A stretch of 64,000 nucleotides of DNA from Thermoplasmata archaeon (GTDB taxonomy: Archaea > Thermoplasmatota > Thermoplasmata > Lutacidiplasmatales > UBA184): NCBI GenBank assembly GCA_027315165.1, contig DAHUYN010000002.1, positions 1 through 64,000 of the forward strand, read 5' to 3'. Both the position numbers and the translations under genes were made by a program. Position 1 is the stretch's first letter. Every line of letters starts with the position of its first letter. The notes beneath the pieces are model-generated. The model was not told the DNA's origin. It searched no databases and saw only the letters and a list, made by a program, of their open reading frames with translations. This document shows positions 33,131 to 41,115 of the stretch, one piece after another.

Positions 33131-34029
33131 GGCTGTCGCAGCTGGTGGTCGAGGAGGTCGCGAGCGACCCGGCTCTCGGCGAAGACCGTCCGCGCCTCGG
33201 CCTCGAGGGGCCCGAGCTCCTTGTAGCGGGAGGAGAAGTGCGTGAGGAAGAGGAGCTCGACGCGGGCCTCCTGGGCCAGCGTGGCGGCCTGCCGGGCCGA
33301 GGAGTGGCCCCACTGGTTCGCCTCCTTCTCGAGGTCCGTGGCGGTCGTCGCCTCGTGGATCAGGACCGTCGCCCGCTCCGCGAGCCTCGCGATCTCGGGC
33401 GAGGGCGCGGAGTCGCCGGAGTAGACGACCGAGCGGCCCGGCCGGGGCGGGCCCATCACGTCGGAGGGGTGGACGACCCGGTCGCCGACGCGCACCGGCT
33501 CGCCGGCCTCGAGCTGACGGAAGTCGCGGCCGTGGATCCCCAGCGACCGGGCCAGCTCGCCGTCGAACCGTCCGCGCCGCGGCGCCTCGTCGAGCCGGAG
33601 CGCGAGGGCCGGGACGGGATGGTCCGCGCGCGCCGTCGTCAGCGTGTAGCCGTCGAGCTCGACCGAGTGGCCGGGCGGCAGCGCGTGGACGGCGACCGGG
33701 AAGCGGAGCGTGAAGTACCCCATCTGGAGCGCCTTGTCGACCATCTCCTTCGCGTCGGGCGGTCCGTAGATGTCGAGCGGCTCGCTCCGGTTGTTGAGGC
33801 ACATGCTCTGGATGAGCCCGGGCAGGCCGAGGAAGTGGTCGCCGTGGAAGTGCGTGATGAAGATCCGTCGCACCCGCATGAACGACGCCGGTGACTGGAA
33901 GAACTGTCGCTGCGTCCCCTCGCCGCAGTCGAGGAGAACGAGCTCCCGCTCGAGGTCGACGGCGATCGCGCTCGCCGACCGCTCCTTCGTCGGCCAGGAG
34001 CCTGCGGTCCCGAGGAAGGTGACCCGCAT
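33127..34029 (-). CDS. rnz: Ribonuclease Z
   Basis: A 300-residue metallo-beta-lactamase-fold endonuclease that cuts the 3' trailer from pre-tRNAs. The zinc motif ITHFHGDHFLGLPGL, the GPP and LDCGEGTQRQF segments, the exosite arm region (residues about 150-180), VVYSGDS, and the C-terminal FLTHFSSRY are all present. Length is normal. It is first in a two-gene unit with hutI and is preceded by a well-placed TATA box. Confidence 0.95.
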   Translation of the reverse strand: MRVTFLGTAGSWPTKERSASAIAVDLERELVLLDCGEGTQRQFFQSPASFMRVRRIFITHFHGDHFLGLPGLIQSMCLNNRSEPLDIYGPPDAKEMVDKALQMGYFTLRFPVAVHALPPGHSVELDGYTLTTARADHPVPALALRLDEAPRRGRFDGELARSLGIHGRDFRQLEAGEPVRVGDRVVHPSDVMGPPRPGRSVVYSGDSAPSPEIARLAERATVLIHEATTATDLEKEANQWGHSSARQAATLAQEARVELLFLTHFSSRYKELGPLEAEARTVFAESRVARDLLDHQLRQP

Positions 34030-34049
34030 CTCGGGGGAGCGACGGCCGT

Positions 34050-34060
34050 TCCCCTATTAG
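34050..34060 (-). promoter_or_regulatory. TATA box of rnz
   Basis: Minus-strand CTAATAGGGG, centred about 27 bases before the rnz ATG, implying a leaderless mRNA. Confidence 0.55.
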
Positions 34061-34136
34061 GGCGACCCGGGGGCGTCCCGAGCGGCTTTCGGGCCCCAGT
34101 CAAGGAGAAGTACTCTACCGGTCCTCGGAGGTCGAG

Positions 34137-35294
34137 ATGGTCGACTGGGACCAGGTCGAGCGGCTGCGGTCGAAGGGCTGGGACTGGGACCGCATCGCCG
34201 GCGAGCCCAAGGTCGGCTTCCACGCCGAAGAGGGGGCCGGCGAGCCCGGTCGGGCGCTCCGGGCCTTGTACTACCAGCGCCGCTCCCGGGCCCAGCGCCG
34301 GCCCACGAAGGGCGAGGGGGCCGCCGAGGGCGGCCCGAACGCCGAGACCTCGGGCCGCCGTTGGACGCTCGCTCGCGTCGGCTACCTCGCCGTTCCGCTC
34401 CTGGGCGTCTGGTTCGTCCTCGCGATCCTCTTCCCCTCCCCGGTCGGCACCTACGTTCCCGCGATCCCCTGGCTCGGCTTTCTCCTGGCCGTCGCAGGGT
34501 TCGTCCTCGCCTTCGGCCTCCTACGGACGATCCCGGGCGAACGGTGGTCCCGCGCGGCCCGGACGACCCTCGTCGCCGGCCTCGTGCTCGGCGCCGTCGT
34601 CGCGGGGACGCTGGGCCTCGTCGGCAACCTCTCGGGCTGCCCGACCCTCCCCGCGGGCACGACGAGCGAGCCCGGCGGGTGGCAGAAGGTCTCGACGAGC
34701 GCGTGGAAGGACGGCGGCCTGCCGGTCTTCTTCTTCTACGGCTCGGTCGCCTGTCCCTACTGCTCGGCGACGAGCTGGGCGATCCAGCTGGCGCTCGAAC
34801 GGTTCGGCACGTTGAGCGGGACGAGCTGGGGCCACTCCGCGACGAGCGACGTCTACTCGAACACGCCCGAGGTCGTCCTCGGAGGCTCCTCCTTCTCGAG
34901 CCAGTACTTCGCGACGGAGATCAACGAGGCGATGGACGACTCCCACGTGACGTTCCCGGCCGCGGCCTCCTGCATCCAGCAGGCCTACATCAGCGCCTAC
35001 GACTCCTGCTCGACCTGCGGGATCCCGTTCCTCGTGATCGGGGGCGTCTACTGGCACCAGGCGGCCCTCGTCGACCCGGGGTCGATGGGCAGCGGCAACC
35101 CGAACGGGCCGTGGACCGCGATCTCGGCCCAGGAGGTCCAGAACCAGATCGACAACCAGTCCGGGCCCGCCTGGAGTAGCGTGAGCGCCTCCGCCTACCT
35201 CATGGAGGCGTTCATGGTCAAGCTCACCGGTGGGCAGCCGACCGCCGTCGCGAACGACCCGAACGTGGCGCCGCTCCTCAAGCAGATCAGCTAG
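34137..35294 (+). CDS. DUF929 thioredoxin-like membrane protein
   Basis: A 385-residue protein. The first 50 residues form a soluble charged module (VDWDQVERLRSKGWDWDRI). Three membrane helices follow (about 80-165), then an exported DUF929 domain with a thioredoxin-like redox pair, Cys206 and Cys209, in SVACPYCSATSW. More Cys lie near SCIQQAYISAYDSCSTCGIP, followed by the cis-Pro-like segment GIPFLVIGG. It is likely an extracytoplasmic thiol oxidase or disulfide carrier. The VKOR gene begins seven bases after its stop. A weak TATA box (AGTACTCTA, 34109-34117) lies about 24 bases upstream. Confidence 0.8.
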   Translation: MVDWDQVERLRSKGWDWDRIAGEPKVGFHAEEGAGEPGRALRALYYQRRSRAQRRPTKGEGAAEGGPNAETSGRRWTLARVGYLAVPLLGVWFVLAILFPSPVGTYVPAIPWLGFLLAVAGFVLAFGLLRTIPGERWSRAARTTLVAGLVLGAVVAGTLGLVGNLSGCPTLPAGTTSEPGGWQKVSTSAWKDGGLPVFFFYGSVACPYCSATSWAIQLALERFGTLSGTSWGHSATSDVYSNTPEVVLGGSSFSSQYFATEINEAMDDSHVTFPAAASCIQQAYISAYDSCSTCGIPFLVIGGVYWHQAALVDPGSMGSGNPNGPWTAISAQEVQNQIDNQSGPAWSSVSASAYLMEAFMVKLTGGQPTAVANDPNVAPLLKQIS

Positions 35295-35300
35295 GCCGCG

Positions 35301-35786
35301 ATGCGCGCTGAGACCGCCCACGCGCTCGTCCTCCTCGGCCTCGTCGCGGGCCTCGCGTTCTCCGTCTACGCCGGGTTCGAGTCGGTCGACACCTCCCTCC
35401 GCGGCGCGTGCACCTTCGGTTCGTACTTCTCCTGCGCCAAGATCGACACGAGCGGCTACACGAAGACGCTCGGCATCGAGGACTACCTGTGGGGGATCGG
35501 CGGCTTCCTCGTGATGCTCGGCCTCGACATCCCTCTGTACCGGAGCTGGAACCGCCGCCTTCTCGAGGTCCTCACGGGGATCTCGTTCGCCGGCGCGCTC
35601 CTCTCGGTCTACTTCGGCTACCTCGAGCTCGTCGTCATCCAGGGGATCTGCATCATCTGTCTCGGGGCGTACTTCTCGAACCTCTTCGTCTTCGTTCTCC
35701 TGCTCACGCTCCTGCGGATGGGCCGCGCGGAGCGCGCCGCCCGGACGAGCGGCGGGGCCGCGCCGGCCTCGTCCGGCGGCGGCTAG
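35301..35786 (+). CDS. Vitamin K epoxide reductase (VKOR) family protein
   Basis: A 161-residue membrane protein with four to five helices. The loop Cys pair is Cys37 and Cys45 (GACTFGSYFSCAKID), and the quinone-side CxxC is Cys117-Cys120 (QGICIICLGAYFSN) in a late helix, as in VKOR enzymes. It would pass electrons from an exported thioredoxin-like partner to membrane quinone, so re-oxidising the DUF929 domain encoded just upstream. Confidence 0.88.
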   Translation: MRAETAHALVLLGLVAGLAFSVYAGFESVDTSLRGACTFGSYFSCAKIDTSGYTKTLGIEDYLWGIGGFLVMLGLDIPLYRSWNRRLLEVLTGISFAGALLSVYFGYLELVVIQGICIICLGAYFSNLFVFVLLLTLLRMGRAERAARTSGGAAPASSGGG

Positions 35787-35990
35787 CGAGCGGAGCGTCC
35801 CGAGGTCGGGGCGTCGAGCGTCGGCCGCCGCCGGCTCCCCCGACGGACCTCCGCGCACCGTGCCCTCGAGCCCCCGCGCCGAGGCGCTCCCGCTCCCCTC
35901 CGAGGCTCCGCGCCTTCGCCTCCCGAGGCCCTCCCACCGCTCCGAGGTCGCCGGCGCGCCCCGCGGCGCCGACCGGCCGGGGCGCTTTTC

Positions 35991-36000
35991 GTTATATACC
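35991..36000 (+). promoter_or_regulatory. TATA box of the atpK-E-C operon
   Basis: GTTATATACC about 37 bases before the atpK ATG. A GGAG ribosome-binding-like site sits just before the start codon, so this transcript has a short leader rather than none. Confidence 0.6.
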
Positions 36001-36031
36001 CGACCTTTTTCGGCCGCCTCGAGAGACGGAG

Positions 36032-36250
36032 ATGTCGGACCCTACTCTGGCCCTTGCGGCGGGCATCGCGATCGCGGGCGGACTCATCGGTACGGGCATG
36101 GCCCAGTCCGGGATCGGCGCGGCCGGCATGGGCATCATCGCCGAGAAGCCGGAGAAGTTCGGCCAGGTGCTGTTCTTCTTCGTCATTCCCGAGACGCTGT
36201 GGATCATCGGCTTCGTGCTCGGGATCATCCTGCTGCTGGGCATCCTCTAG
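36032..36250 (+). CDS. atpK: A-type ATP synthase proteolipid subunit K
   Basis: A 72-residue two-helix hairpin forming the membrane rotor ring. Helix 1 is Gly-rich (AAGIAIAGGLIGTGMAQSGIG), the loop is AEKPEKFG, and helix 2 carries the ion-binding Glu54 in FFFVIPETLWIIGFVLG. It is a single hairpin, unlike the fused multi-hairpin proteolipids of some methanogens. First gene of the plus-strand block. Confidence 0.93.
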   Translation: MSDPTLALAAGIAIAGGLIGTGMAQSGIGAAGMGIIAEKPEKFGQVLFFFVIPETLWIIGFVLGIILLLGIL

Positions 36251-36266
36251 CGGGTTCCTCCGAAGC

Positions 36267-36821
36267 ATGAGCCTGGAGCGCCTCGTCGAGGAGATCCGCC
36301 AGCGGGCCGAGCGCGAGCTTGCGGCGGAGGAGGCGCGCTCGCGCGAGGGCGTCGAGGGCCTCTCGAAGCAGCGCGACCAGCGCGTCGCGGAGGTGCAGTC
36401 GGAGGGTCGCAAGCTCGCCGAGGCCGAGGCGGCGCGCGAGCGGGCGCAGCGGCTCGCCGCGGCGAAGCTCCAGGCCCGAAAGCTCGTCTACGAGGCGCGG
36501 GAGCGGCGCACCCACCAGCAGCTCGACGCGGTCCGCGCGACCCTCGCCGAGCTCGCCGGCTCGGACGAGTACCCACAGGTCCTCAAGCGGATGTTCGTCT
36601 TCGCCGGGGACCGTCTGGGAAAGCAGCTCCGGGTCCTCGGCCGCAGCGAGGACGCCTCGCTCCTCCGCCAGGTCGCGGGGAAGTCGTACGACGACACCCC
36701 CGTTCCGATCCTCGGCGGCATGATCGCCGAGGCCTCCGACGGGAGCCGTCGGCTCAACCTTTCGTTCGACGAGCTGCTCCGGCTGCGCGAGGACGAGGTC
36801 CGGGCTCTCCTCGCCGAGTAG
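36267..36821 (+). CDS. atpE: A-type ATP synthase subunit E
   Basis: A 184-residue peripheral-stalk subunit. Residues about 5-90 are a long charged coiled coil (RQRAERELAAEEARSREG, LQARKLVYEARERR), and the C-terminal part is the globular domain that docks on the A/B head. ATG 36267 lies 16 bases after the atpK stop. With subunit H it forms the stator. Confidence 0.88.
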   Translation: MSLERLVEEIRQRAERELAAEEARSREGVEGLSKQRDQRVAEVQSEGRKLAEAEAARERAQRLAAAKLQARKLVYEARERRTHQQLDAVRATLAELAGSDEYPQVLKRMFVFAGDRLGKQLRVLGRSEDASLLRQVAGKSYDDTPVPILGGMIAEASDGSRRLNLSFDELLRLREDEVRALLAE

Positions 36822-36831
36822 AGGGGACGCG

Positions 36832-37908
36832 ATGGCCGGCTCCCCCTACGCGAGCTCCCTGGGCCGCCTCCAGTCGCAGTTCCCGTCGTTCCTCTCCAAG
36901 GAGGTCTACGCGAGCCTCGTCCAGGCGAAGGACCTCGGCGAGGTGACTAAGACCCTCGAGGGGACGGGCTACGGCCCCGAGATCGGCCAGTTCGCCGCGT
37001 CGTACAAGGGGGCGCCGCTCCTCGAGCTCGCCGTCAACCGCGCCTTCGTCCGGCGCAACCGCCAGGCCTACGAGGCGACCCCGTTCTCGGGCCGGCTCGC
37101 GGTCTCCTCCTACCTCCGGCGCTGGGACATCCAGAACCTCTCGCTGATCCTCTCGTCGAGGGCCCAGAACCGCCCCCTGCAGGAGGTCGAGGTCTTCCTC
37201 GTCTCCTCGCGCGACATTCCGGCAGGAATGGCCGCGGGCCAGCTCACGATCGACGAGCTGCGCGTCCTCCTGCAACAGCCGTCGCTCGAGGCCGTCGTCC
37301 AGGCCCTCGTCAAGTACGGCTACGGCGCCACGCTCCTCCCGCTGCTCGACGCCTACGAGCGGAGCCACGACATCTTCCCGCTCGTCACCGCGCTCGAGCG
37401 CGAGTACTACGGCCAGCTCCTCGACGCCGCCCGCTTCTTCCAGGGCGACGAGTGGGTGGTCCGCCAGTTCCTCAAGAGCGAGGTCGACGTCCGCAACGTC
37501 CTGCTCCTGCTCAAGGGGAAGGACAACGGGCTGCCGATCGACGCCGTCACGGGGCGCTTCCTCGATGGGGGCGACCTGCCCCGGAGCCAGGTCGAGGACC
37601 TCTACGGAGCGCGGACCGTCCCCGAGGTGGTGGGGAACCTCGAATCCCGCTTCCCGCTGCTCAGCGAGGGGAACGCCTCCTACAACGAGAACCGGAGCCT
37701 CACGGGCTACGAGGCGATCCTCCAGCGCGACCGGGCCGTCCGGGAGCTGAAGCGCCTCCGCTCCTATCCGCTCTCCCTCGGCGTCGTCTTCACCTGGCTC
37801 CTGCTCGCCGAGCTCGAGCGCTCCGACGTCCGTCGGATCGTCTACGGGAAGCTCTACGCGGTGCCGCCGGCCCGCCTGGAGCCGCTGCTGGTCGTCCCGA
37901 AGCTGTAG
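36832..37908 (+). CDS. atpC: A-type ATP synthase subunit C
   Basis: A 358-residue all-helical socket protein (equivalent of V-ATPase subunit d) that joins the central stalk to the K ring. Typical segments include YASSLGRLQSQFPSFLS, LRRWDIQNLSLIL, VRQFLKSEVDVRNVLLLLKG, and the end FTWLLLAELERSDVRRIVYG. It starts ten bases after atpE. Its 3' end faces the end of atpI, 38 bases away, where the two ATP synthase blocks converge. Confidence 0.92.
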   Translation: MAGSPYASSLGRLQSQFPSFLSKEVYASLVQAKDLGEVTKTLEGTGYGPEIGQFAASYKGAPLLELAVNRAFVRRNRQAYEATPFSGRLAVSSYLRRWDIQNLSLILSSRAQNRPLQEVEVFLVSSRDIPAGMAAGQLTIDELRVLLQQPSLEAVVQALVKYGYGATLLPLLDAYERSHDIFPLVTALEREYYGQLLDAARFFQGDEWVVRQFLKSEVDVRNVLLLLKGKDNGLPIDAVTGRFLDGGDLPRSQVEDLYGARTVPEVVGNLESRFPLLSEGNASYNENRSLTGYEAILQRDRAVRELKRLRSYPLSLGVVFTWLLLAELERSDVRRIVYGKLYAVPPARLEPLLVVPKL

Positions 37909-37946
37909 GCGCGACGCGGAGCGCGCGCCCCGGAGTCGGCTCGGCG

Positions 37947-39962
37947 CTACGCGCGGGGTCCCTGCGACGCGCCGACGGGGGCGGCGCCGGCCGCCGCGAG
38001 GTCCGGCCGGTGCAGCGGCAGCGTGTGCGTGCGCCTCGACCCGAACGGCCGGAAGGCGCGGCCGTTGCCGGAGTAGTACTTCGAGAAGTTCTCGACGAAG
38101 ATCAGCCGCGCGCCCTGGATCCCCGGCTCGAAGACCCCGAGGACGATGTTGAAGACCGCGACGACGAAGATGATGAGGGCGCCCGCGACGAGGCCGCCGC
38201 CGCCGCGCCCGATGAGGCTCGTTCCGACGTCCTTGGCGACGAGCGCGAGCACCGCCGAGGCGAGTAGGATCCCGAGCAGCCTCGTGTAGGAGAGGATGTG
38301 ACTCACGACCTCGATCACCCCGAGGCCGGCCTCCTGGATCCCCTCGCGTCCGTGCGCGACGGCCGCACCGCCGAGGAAGAGGAGGAACCCGACGACCAAC
38401 AGCGCGACCGAGCCGAGGATCGTCGCCGTCATCGGCGGGACGATCGCGTGCGCGTGGAGGACGCCGAGGCCGTAGATCGCCACGCCGAGGGCGAGGGAGA
38501 TCCCGCCGACCTTGCTCAGGCCCGCGGCGGGATGGGACTGGAAGAACTCCTTGAGGGCACCGAGGAAGAACCCGAAGCAGACCATCGCGACCCCGATGTA
38601 GCCCGTGAGGAGCAGGAGGGTCGTCACGCCGTAGGTGGTGAGCGGGTCGAGGTACGGCGTCGGCAGGACGTGGAAGCCGAAGAACTCGTTGAACGCGATG
38701 CCGGTCCCGATCGCGATGAGGCAGCCGGGTAAGAGCGCGTAGGCGAGGCTCTGCATCGAGGGCGGGGCCATGATCCGCTTGAGGAAGTCCTTGAGGAACC
38801 TCGGGACGTGCCGGCGCCCGGGGAACCCGTAGATCATCCAGAGGCAGAAGCCGAGGATGACGAGGGCGTAGCCCCAGTCGCCGAGCATGAACCCGAAGAA
38901 GATCGGGAAGACGACCGCGAAGACCCAGGTCGGGTCCCACTCGGTCGCCTGAGGCAGCGAGTAGAATCGGATGAAGAACTCGTAGCGCCGCACGCCCCGC
39001 GGGTTCTCCATCAGCGTCGGCGGGAGCTCCTTCGTCGGGATGTCGTAGAGGTGCACCCTCGACCCGGTCGCCTGCGAGAGCGCGGACTCGAGCTGGGGTC
39101 GCTCGCGCGTCGGGATCCACCCTTCGACGGCGAACGTCCTCGTGCCGGCGCCCATCCTCGCGTAGACCTCGAGCTTGCGGTTCTCGATCGAGAGCGCCTC
39201 GTCGATCGAGAGGACGGTCGCGTACCAGGCCCGCGAGATCTCCCCGAGTCGGCCGCGGATCTCCGCGAGACGCGAGTCGGCGCGCTCCCGCTCGGCGACG
39301 AGCGTCGGCCGGACCTCCTGCGGGCTTCCCGTGCGCCGCGGGGCGACGGTGAGCGCCGCCCGGTGCTGCTGCGCGATCCGCGCGACGCTGTCGGCGACCG
39401 CCGTCGGGACCGTGATCAGGAACGGGACGCTCTCGCCGGTCGGGCCGACCAGGAGGTGGGCGTCCGCCGGGAGCTCGGCCGTGAGGAGCGCGAACCGGTC
39501 CGCCGTCGCCTCGCCGAAGAACGAGACGACGCTCTTCCCCGTGAGGAGCTCGAGCGGGTCGCGGTAGTACGGGTGCGCGTCGAGGAGGGCGATCTCGTCC
39601 CCGAGCGCCTTTCGCTGCGTGAGGAGCCGGTCCTCCTCGCGCTTGAGCGTGCCGACCTCCTCGTCGATCGGGACCTTTCGGGCCGCCTCGAACAGCTCGT
39701 CGAGGTCCCCAAAGCCCCTCGGGGCCCCGGCGGGGGACGGCGGCAGCGCGGCCTTGAGGCCGCGGAAGCGGACGATCAGGTCGCCGAGGCTGCGCTGGAG
39801 CTCGCTGCCGTGCTCCGACCCGAGATGCTCGAGCGCCTCGTGGCTCAACGGCTCGATCTGGAGGACGTTGAGGTCGTGGAGGATCGTGAGGATCCGGTCG
39901 CGGTCGTCCTTGAGACCGACGACGCCGACCTTGGCCATCTGGAGGGGTCGGAGGAACGGCAC
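37947..39962 (-). CDS. atpI: A-type ATP synthase subunit I
   Basis: A 671-residue membrane stator (V-ATPase subunit a relative). The N-terminal half is cytoplasmic with long helices; the C-terminal half has seven or eight membrane segments (for example PTWVFAVVFPIFFGFMLGD, HPAAGLSKVGGISLALGV, LSYTRLLGILLASAVLAL) including the conserved Arg near LSYTRLLG. I chose GTG 39962 over ATG 39938 because FLRPLQMAKVGVVG matches the usual family N-terminus, leaving five bases to the atpH stop. Last gene of the minus block. Confidence 0.92.
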   Translation of the reverse strand: MPFLRPLQMAKVGVVGLKDDRDRILTILHDLNVLQIEPLSHEALEHLGSEHGSELQRSLGDLIVRFRGLKAALPPSPAGAPRGFGDLDELFEAARKVPIDEEVGTLKREEDRLLTQRKALGDEIALLDAHPYYRDPLELLTGKSVVSFFGEATADRFALLTAELPADAHLLVGPTGESVPFLITVPTAVADSVARIAQQHRAALTVAPRRTGSPQEVRPTLVAERERADSRLAEIRGRLGEISRAWYATVLSIDEALSIENRKLEVYARMGAGTRTFAVEGWIPTRERPQLESALSQATGSRVHLYDIPTKELPPTLMENPRGVRRYEFFIRFYSLPQATEWDPTWVFAVVFPIFFGFMLGDWGYALVILGFCLWMIYGFPGRRHVPRFLKDFLKRIMAPPSMQSLAYALLPGCLIAIGTGIAFNEFFGFHVLPTPYLDPLTTYGVTTLLLLTGYIGVAMVCFGFFLGALKEFFQSHPAAGLSKVGGISLALGVAIYGLGVLHAHAIVPPMTATILGSVALLVVGFLLFLGGAAVAHGREGIQEAGLGVIEVVSHILSYTRLLGILLASAVLALVAKDVGTSLIGRGGGGLVAGALIIFVVAVFNIVLGVFEPGIQGARLIFVENFSKYYSGNGRAFRPFGSRRTHTLPLHRPDLAAAGAAPVGASQGPRA

Positions 39963-39967
39963 GGTAC

Positions 39968-40333
39968 CTACTTCCCTGGGGTGTCGCGGAACTCCCCGAG
40001 CACCGCATCGAGCACCTTCGCGCGGACCGCGGTCGTTGTCGCCTTGGCCGACTTCGCGATCTTCTCGGCCCCGGCGCGGCCGTCGGCGACGATCCGGTCG
40101 GCCTCCTGCTGGGCCGTCGCTCGGGCCGAGGTGAGGAGCGCCTCGCGGCCCTTGTCGACCTCGCTCCGCGCCGTGGCGACGGCGGCCTCGGCCTCGTCGC
40201 GGGCCCGTTGGAGTCGCTTCGCGGCCTCGTCGCGGGCCCGGGCGAGCCTCTCCTCCCACTCGGTCTCGATCGCCTTGAGGTGCTTCAGGGCCTCGACGGA
40301 GGCCGCCGGCTGGGGACCCGTTGCGTCGGTCAT
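39968..40333 (-). CDS. atpH: A-type ATP synthase stalk subunit H
   Basis: A 121-residue, almost wholly helical protein with an Ala/Arg/Glu heptad pattern (RARDEAAKRLQRARDEAEAA), the right size and composition for the peripheral-stalk partner of subunit E. Position between the small membrane ORF and atpI supports this. In the usual archaeal order H precedes I, as here. Confidence 0.85.
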   Translation of the reverse strand: MTDATGPQPAASVEALKHLKAIETEWEERLARARDEAAKRLQRARDEAEAAVATARSEVDKGREALLTSARATAQQEADRIVADGRAGAEKIAKSAKATTTAVRAKVLDAVLGEFRDTPGK

Positions 40334-40336
40334 CGA

Positions 40337-40462
40337 CTACCTTCCTCCGAGGACGGCGAGGAGGATCGCGAGGAACGCCGCGAGGGCCACGAGCTTCGCC
40401 AACAGCGAGAGGCGGACCGCCCAGCGGAAGCGGCGGAGCGCGGCATTACGCGGCGGCTCCAT
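40337..40462 (-). CDS. 41-residue single-helix membrane protein in the ATP synthase operon (AhaG-like?)
   Basis: ATG 40462 overlaps the last codons of atpD, and the TAG stop lies three bases before the atpH ATG, so it fills the gap exactly. The peptide has a basic head (NAALRRFRWAVRLS) and one membrane helix (LVALAAFLAILLAVLGG), head probably cytoplasmic. Methanosarcina has a small hydrophobic gene, ahaG, at the same place after ahaD; I infer a possible counterpart. It is short enough to escape most gene finders. Confidence 0.6.
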   Translation of the reverse strand: MEPPRNAALRRFRWAVRLSLLAKLVALAAFLAILLAVLGGR

Positions 40463-41090
40463 GGGCCTCCTCGGCCTCCATCTTGCGCTTCACGGTCTTC
40501 AGCATCGAGAAGGCGTCGCGCTCGAGCTCGTCGAAGACGAACTTGATGTAGCGGACGTTCTGCTGCAGCCTCGGGATCAGGACGTTCTCGATCGCGCTCG
40601 CCCGGCGCTTCGTCCGCTCGATCTCGTGGAGCAGGCGGCGGAGCGCGTTCTCCTTCTCGGCGATGTCGAGGATGACGCGGTAGATCCCCTGGAAGTGGCG
40701 GATCGACTCGTTGATCGAGGTCGGAAGGTCGAGGAGGGCGGGCGCGGCGACGGGCGTGTAGCTCCCCGCGTCGACGCGGGGCGTTCGCACGCCCATCACG
40801 TTCTTCGTCTCGACCTTGACGGGGAGGAGGTCCGGGAGGAGCATCGAGATGCTCTCGAGGCGCGTCGCCCCTTCCATCATCTCGGCCATCCGGATCGACT
40901 CGTAGCCGCGGGCGATCTTCTTCTGGAGGTCCCCGCGGAGGGTCATCGCCTCCTTCGAGATGTTGAAGAACTCGACGATCAGGGCCGAGCGCTTGAGCTT
41001 GAGGAGGTTGAGCCCCTTCTTGGCGAGGACGATGCGACGGCGCGTGCGCAGGAGCTCGAGCCGTGTCGGTCGGACCGTCTCCTGCGCCAT
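40446..41090 (-). CDS. atpD: A-type ATP synthase subunit D
   Basis: A 214-residue central rotor shaft. Long N- and C-terminal helices form the coiled coil: RPTRLELLRTRRRIVLAKKG at the start and RRLLHEIERTKRRASAIENV near the end, with the ENVLIPRLQQNVRYIKF signature. It starts 25 bases after the atpB stop, and its 3' end overlaps the small membrane ORF. Confidence 0.94.
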   Translation of the reverse strand: MAQETVRPTRLELLRTRRRIVLAKKGLNLLKLKRSALIVEFFNISKEAMTLRGDLQKKIARGYESIRMAEMMEGATRLESISMLLPDLLPVKVETKNVMGVRTPRVDAGSYTPVAAPALLDLPTSINESIRHFQGIYRVILDIAEKENALRRLLHEIERTKRRASAIENVLIPRLQQNVRYIKFVFDELERDAFSMLKTVKRKMEAEEAHGAAA

Positions 41091-41115
41091 CGTGCCCCCA
41101 ACCGGCTCGTCGCGG

